A DNA stretch of 8,492 nucleotides, from positions 1-8,492 of the forward strand of contig JAIVFU010000214.1 in NCBI GenBank assembly GCA_020829485.1. The letters run 5' to 3'. Position numbers and translations under genes: made by a program. The notes beneath the pieces are model-generated. The model saw nothing but the letters and a program-made list of their open reading frames with translations, ran no database searches and was not told where the DNA came from. This document shows positions 5,521 to 8,492 of the stretch, piece by piece; position 1 is the stretch's first letter; each line of letters begins with the position of its first letter. The DNA comes from Nostoc sp. CHAB 5834. GTDB lineage: Bacteria; Cyanobacteriota; Cyanobacteriia; Cyanobacteriales; Nostocaceae.

Positions 5521-6456
5521 CTAAGCCTTCAACCAACTGGCATCATGGCTTATGCGGGTGTCGTAGATTGAGAACTCGATGATTTCCCTGTCCACGAAAT
5601 AGCCCGCGGCATGCAGCGCTGCCCTGGTTGCGGCGACCTGCTCCTGTACCTCCTCATACAAGCCGTCATAGGTCCGATACGTGGCCATCACAACCACCGT
5701 CCCGTCTTGCTTGCGCTTGAACACGTTCTTTGAGAGGTGGCAGCCTTCCTTAATCGCCAACGCACTCAGCGCAGCAAAGGATTCAGGGGACCCATCGGTG
5801 GAAATCCCAAAATGACACTCAAAGTAGCACCCTTCAGGCATAGAAGGTTTGGCGTGCGTTCGGGAGGGCGCCGCCGGATGCCAAGGCACTGTCTCAATCT
5901 TTTTGCGGACGACGCTGAATCCGGCCGCCGCAAGGCCATCAGCGATTCGCTCAACCTCGGCAAGTGCTTCGGAGTTGCGCCCCATGAACACTGAACTAGT
6001 CATCAGGTCCTTGATGACCCCCTCTCCCCGTGTTTGCAAGTCCAAAAGGAGCGGCTTCACCTCCAGGGCGCTGCACACCTGCTTGAACTCTTCCACGTTC
6101 TTGACGTTCGACACCGTCACGTGCAGCTCATACGGTGTCTTGTCTGTAAGCTTGCTATCCCGGGCCTGAAGCTCAGCCCAGTAGTCCGACTTCAACTTCA
6201 TGAAGCCAGCTATGTCATCATCGTCAAAGCCCAGGCTGTAGGCCACCGAAAGTGCAACAAGCATGGTGTCGACGGCTTCTTCCAGAATTTTAAGTGGCGT
6301 CACAAACCGGTGGTTAGTGCAAAAAGCTGAGTCGTAGGGCAGCGCAGCCTTTGCAAGCTCCCCCGCTTCCTCCATCAACTTCAGGACTTTTTGAGACAAG
6401 GACTTGTGGTCCCGCATCGACAGTTCGTGGACGTATCGCAGTAAATCTGGGCGCAT
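5521..6456 (-). CDS. MazG-like NTP pyrophosphohydrolase domain fused to a duplicated alpha/beta module
   Basis: Encodes 311 residues from ATG 6454-6456, with AGGG just upstream. Residues 1-100 look like an all-helical MazG-type domain. E30-x-x-E33 and E60-x-x-D63 match the metal-binding ExxE(12-28)ExxD motif with 26 residues between. Such enzymes hydrolyse nucleoside triphosphates to monophosphate and pyrophosphate. Residues of about 109-300 are two copies of one module. Copy 1 starts YELHVTV (109-115) and ends in a helix followed by AAAGFSVVRKKIE. Copy 2 starts YFECHFGI (211-218) and ends HAAGYFVDREIIE. Each has a His in its first strand (H112 in an HxT, H215 in an HxG). The end carries IYDTRISHDASWL. 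I do not know the function of this second part. The gene is last in a minus-strand operon and follows a hairpin. Confidence 0.75.
   Translation of the reverse strand: MRPDLLRYVHELSMRDHKSLSQKVLKLMEEAGELAKAALPYDSAFCTNHRFVTPLKILEEAVDTMLVALSVAYSLGFDDDDIAGFMKLKSDYWAELQARDSKLTDKTPYELHVTVSNVKNVEEFKQVCSALEVKPLLLDLQTRGEGVIKDLMTSSVFMGRNSEALAEVERIADGLAAAGFSVVRKKIETVPWHPAAPSRTHAKPSMPEGCYFECHFGISTDGSPESFAALSALAIKEGCHLSKNVFKRKQDGTVVVMATYRTYDGLYEEVQEQVAATRAALHAAGYFVDREIIEFSIYDTRISHDASWLKA
5557..6132 (-). repeat. Internal duplication inside the MazG-like fusion protein
   Basis: The two halves (about residues 109-195 and 210-300) share the order beta strand with central His, helix, strand, loop, strand M-x-T/M-A-T, long helix, A-A-G-(F/Y), strand V-x-R-x-(K/I)-I-E. 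The match is clear in the last 40 residues of each copy and weaker before. It is visible only at protein level. Confidence 0.6.
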
Positions 6457-6492
6457 GTATCCCTACCGAGGTTCAGTATCTAGTGGTGGTGT

Positions 6493-6510
6493 CCGAAGGG
6501 ATTCCTTCGG
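6493..6510. repeat. Perfect 7-bp hairpin inside the operon
   Basis: CCGAAGG (6493-6499), loop GATT, CCTTCGG (6504-6510). It lies one base past the stop codon of the 52-residue gene and 37 bases before the start of the MazG-like gene. On the transcribed strand no T-tract follows, so full termination is unlikely. An mRNA-processing or stabilising stem-loop that sets a different level for the last gene is more likely. Confidence 0.55.
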
Positions 6511-6511
6511 A

Positions 6512-6670
6512 TTAGCTTTTAGGAGCCGGAGCCGACTTCAAAATGTCGTCGAGCGTTGCGTTCACAAACGCCAGCTCTGAGAGGGCCTCTCGCAGCAAAC
6601 TTGCGATGTCCTCCCTGGTTTTCGGCTTGACCATTGCATACGGGTCAAACTTTTCTAAAACGGAAGTCAT
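6512..6670 (-). CDS. Uncharacterised 52-residue protein, translationally coupled
   Basis: ATG at 6668-6670 overlaps the TGA of the preceding gene as ATGA, a classic coupling arrangement, and the frame runs to TAA at 6512-6514. The peptide begins MTSVLEKFDPYAM. It continues through a charged helix (about residues 18-46, T-R-E-D-I-A to D-D-I-L-K) with Leu/Ala spacing of an amphipathic helix, and ends in a flexible APAPKS tail. It is too small to carry an enzyme and could be an adaptor or helical partner for the neighbouring gene products. Codon use matches its neighbours. I recognise no family. Confidence 0.7.
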   Translation of the reverse strand: MTSVLEKFDPYAMVKPKTREDIASLLREALSELAFVNATLDDILKSAPAPKS

Positions 6671-7431
6671 TCTGACGGTAGTTCAATTGCTGAAATCTCA
6701 GCAATGCTTGAAAAGAACACGCTGATGTCCCGCAAAACCGGACCGTGCCCGCGGGTAAACCAGTTTGTCGTGGACGTCACATCCGAGGAAGGGAACTGTG
6801 ACTTAAACAGATTCGAAAGGAGTGCCCGATTGGCCTCAGAGTCAACCAGCTCCATCTCCCGTTCCGAGTCACCCACAAGCTCAAATCCCCTCTGTTCAAG
6901 GGATGCCAGCCATTCTTTTCTGGAAATTCGGTCGCTGTGCGGAGTCTTGCTCCCCGTCAGGGGTGTCCGCCCGAACAGGTGGCAGGAAAACTTGACTTCA
7001 GCACGGCCACCTCCGTAGAACTTGAGTTCGGAGATGTGCCCGAACCCGTGCACGTCCCACCAATAGTTGAGCTTCTTATCCAGCAGCCCTAGGTACGCGC
7101 CAACTTCTTCGGCCGTTCCCTTTTGACCAAGTAGGTCCTGCAGTTCTCGCACCTTGGTATTGAGTTCACGAATTCGTTGAAAACGTTCGTTTCGAGCCTC
7201 AGTGCCATCAAGCTCAATCTCAAGAGCCTTTGCAACGTCTCCAACCGATGCCTCCGCGACATACAAGATGTTGTACGCATTGCCCTTCTCCACCTTACTG
7301 GAGCGGATGTGCTCCTTGAGAAACGCAAGCCCTGAAATCGTAGTCGAAAGCTCCCTGTCGAGAGCCTCCATCTCATCAGGGGTCAGGGCTTTCACCTGGT
7401 TTCGGTAGAAGTCGCGTTGCGCGAGTAGCAT
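6667..7431 (-). CDS. Uncharacterised 254-residue coiled-coil/beta protein
   Basis: Starts at ATG 7429-7431 with AAAGGA at good spacing, only 11 bases after the previous stop. The N-terminal half is helical. Residues of about 15-48 form one charged helix and about 75-105 (E-A-R-N-E-R-F-Q-R-I-R-E-L onward) a likely coiled coil. The C-terminal half changes to beta-type sequence, starting at KLNYWWDVHGFGHISELKFY (about 119-138) with AEVKFSCHLFG after it. A last mixed part ends at IELPSE. There is no signal peptide, membrane segment or recognisable catalytic motif. The layout, a helical arm followed by a compact domain, would suit a structural or adaptor subunit. That is inference. Confidence 0.75.
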   Translation of the reverse strand: MLLAQRDFYRNQVKALTPDEMEALDRELSTTISGLAFLKEHIRSSKVEKGNAYNILYVAEASVGDVAKALEIELDGTEARNERFQRIRELNTKVRELQDLLGQKGTAEEVGAYLGLLDKKLNYWWDVHGFGHISELKFYGGGRAEVKFSCHLFGRTPLTGSKTPHSDRISRKEWLASLEQRGFELVGDSEREMELVDSEANRALLSNLFKSQFPSSDVTSTTNWFTRGHGPVLRDISVFFSSIAEISAIELPSE

Positions 7432-7442
7432 GGTGTTGTCCT

Positions 7443-7961
7443 TTACTGTAGGGCCAAAAGGCCCGTGAAAATTTTGGAAAATTTGGAGGAGGTGAACGCT
7501 GCCTTCAGGTATGCGTCCCCCGTCTCTGAGGGACTCAGCAACACAGCCGCCAAGACGTGGTACCGAGGCTTTCCTTCCCAGATAAAGGTCCCGAGGGTTC
7601 GGACGACACCGGACGGGTCCCGAAAGCTCAGTAGCGCCTGAAAAGGCAAGCGTTCATTGGGTGTTCCCGGGATTCCGGGAATTGCCTCCCTGCAGGCCCA
7701 AAGCTGTTCACCAGGCGATGGCCAGGGTTGGCCGTCCCGGGTAGCAACGCACTTGTCGTTGAAGTTCATTTGGGGGTCCAAGGACGCGACCGCCTCAAAT
7801 TGGGCGAGCAAGCTCCCTACGCTGGCTTCATAGGGGTCAGAGGAGCAAGGGTCCCCCAAGCGGTCGACATGCGACAGCAGTACATCCTTGTAAGCGCGGT
7901 CGAGGATGTCATCGAGATTGAAGGGGCATGAACTCCCCTGGCAAGTGGGCACAGCAGACAT
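7443..7961 (-). CDS. Uncharacterised 172-residue Cys-containing protein
   Basis: Starts at ATG 7959-7961, 12 bases after the upstream stop, and ends at TAA 7443-7445, 11 bases before the next gene. The ribosome-binding site is weak (AGAG about seven bases upstream), so translation may rely on coupling. Five Cys occur at residues 7, 12, 39, 71 and 90, the first two as C-x4-C near the N-terminus. They might bind metal, but the spacing fits no zinc motif I know. The second half alternates beta strands (ALLSFRD, VVRTLGTFIWEG, YHVLAAVLLS) with a final helix. No membrane segment or catalytic signature is seen. Function unknown. Confidence 0.75.
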   Translation of the reverse strand: MSAVPTCQGSSCPFNLDDILDRAYKDVLLSHVDRLGDPCSSDPYEASVGSLLAQFEAVASLDPQMNFNDKCVATRDGQPWPSPGEQLWACREAIPGIPGTPNERLPFQALLSFRDPSGVVRTLGTFIWEGKPRYHVLAAVLLSPSETGDAYLKAAFTSSKFSKIFTGLLALQ

Positions 7962-7973
7962 TCCAGACTCTGA

Positions 7974-8492
7974 TTAGACGGGGGCCGGCAGACCCAAGGA
8001 ACGCTCCATTTGGAGAATGCGTTCGACCACGGGGTCGAGGGGAGCACAGACGTCGACCTCAAGCAGATGCGCGGGCTCCACTCGGCTGCGTACAAAGGGG
8101 ACAACTTTCTCGTCGTGGAAGCGCTGTGACTCGCTTGCCGTCTGTGTCCGGCCCTCGGCTTGATAGCCAAGGCTCAAATCGCGGTGTGCGAGAAGAGTCA
8201 GCGAGGTCCAACTAGCCGTGAGTTCCTTCATGAGCTTTTCCAGGGAGGGCACCTGATGGTCAGGCGCATAAAGCAATGGAACCTGGGGAGCCGAGTCAGT
8301 CACCGCGATGCGGACTACCCCTTGAAGCATCTGCTGGCGCTTGATTTGCTCTCGCAGAATTTTGCGCTGGGGGGTCCTGTGCAGAAGGTTCTGGTACAAA
8401 AGCTCCTTCGCGTACTCCCCCACCAGCTCGGTATGGACCCCTCGAAGATTGAGCTCAACGTACAAGCGAGCGGCGTATAGGGACTTTCCAAC
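7974..8492 (-). CDS. P-loop ATPase/kinase-like protein (N-terminus cut by right edge)
   Basis: The frame is open from the right edge to TAA at 7974-7976, giving 172 visible residues. A TTG at 8463-8465 is not a credible start, because the upstream codons encode V-G-K-S (8481-8492), the end of a Walker A loop, followed without break by LYAARLYVELNLRG. Further hallmarks follow: VGEYAKELLYQ, VTDSAP after the second strand, and a GRTQTASESQRFHDE segment. This matches the layout of phage-type AAA/adenylate-kinase-like P-loop proteins (G-x-x-x-x-G-K-S, T-E-Y-A-K, T-D-S-P, G-R-x-Q-T). Those are thought to phosphorylate or hydrolyse small nucleotides, though their substrate is rarely known. It is the first visible gene of the right-hand operon. 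About ten N-terminal residues are probably missing. Confidence 0.8.
   Translation of the reverse strand, partial: VGKSLYAARLYVELNLRGVHTELVGEYAKELLYQNLLHRTPQRKILREQIKRQQMLQGVVRIAVTDSAPQVPLLYAPDHQVPSLEKLMKELTASWTSLTLLAHRDLSLGYQAEGRTQTASESQRFHDEKVVPFVRSRVEPAHLLEVDVCAPLDPVVERILQMERSLGLPAPV

Noticed and set aside
5521..6456. C-terminal part of the MazG-like fusion as an RNA ligase or established 2H phosphoesterase
   Set aside because: Only one complete HxT motif is present and no ligase KxxG signature was found, so a firm name is not justified.

Overview
The window looks like an accessory region of a moderately GC-rich proteobacterial chromosome. The best-recognised protein is an RtcR-type regulator of the kind found in beta- and gammaproteobacteria, and its codon use and the PKD-rich lipoprotein at the left edge would suit a member of the Burkholderiales. 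That placement is an inference from style, not from a marker gene. No rRNA, tRNA, CRISPR array, insertion sequence or integrase was seen.

Layout. (1) 1-1556, minus: a surface lipoprotein that starts at TTG and carries four PKD-like modules, cut off by the left edge. A sigma70-like promoter and a hairpin lie in its upstream gap. (2) 1876-2445, minus: an unknown protein whose middle third reads far better in another frame, consistent with two compensating single-base indels. (3) 2525-2851, plus: a small unknown protein, divergent from (2) across a palindrome-bearing gap. (4) A bidirectional terminator at about 2852-2877 separates it from a two-gene minus-strand operon (3706 to 2864) that encodes a helical protein and a GNAT-like acetyltransferase. 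(5) 3832-5466, plus: rtcR, a CARF/AAA+ sigma54-dependent activator, divergent from that operon. (6) 5521 to the right edge, minus: a tight operon of at least five genes, in transcription order a P-loop ATPase/kinase-like protein (cut by the right edge), a Cys-containing unknown, a coiled-coil unknown, a 52-residue protein coupled through an ATGA overlap, and a MazG-like domain fused to a duplicated alpha/beta module.

How the parts may work together. RtcR in characterised bacteria senses RNA damage through its CARF domain and switches on the rtcBA RNA-repair operon from a sigma54 promoter. No rtcB or rtcA is visible here. RtcR instead sits between a GNAT-like operon (divergent) and a nucleotide-handling operon (convergent: P-loop protein plus MazG-like pyrophosphohydrolase). 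The most interesting reading is that an RNA-damage sensor has been wired to, or has landed beside, an undescribed nucleotide-processing or defence-type module. The sequence supports the neighbourhood but does not prove the regulation. The only promoter I can read in the rtcR divergent gap that faces the GNAT operon looks sigma70-type, and the promoter of the right-hand operon lies outside the window.
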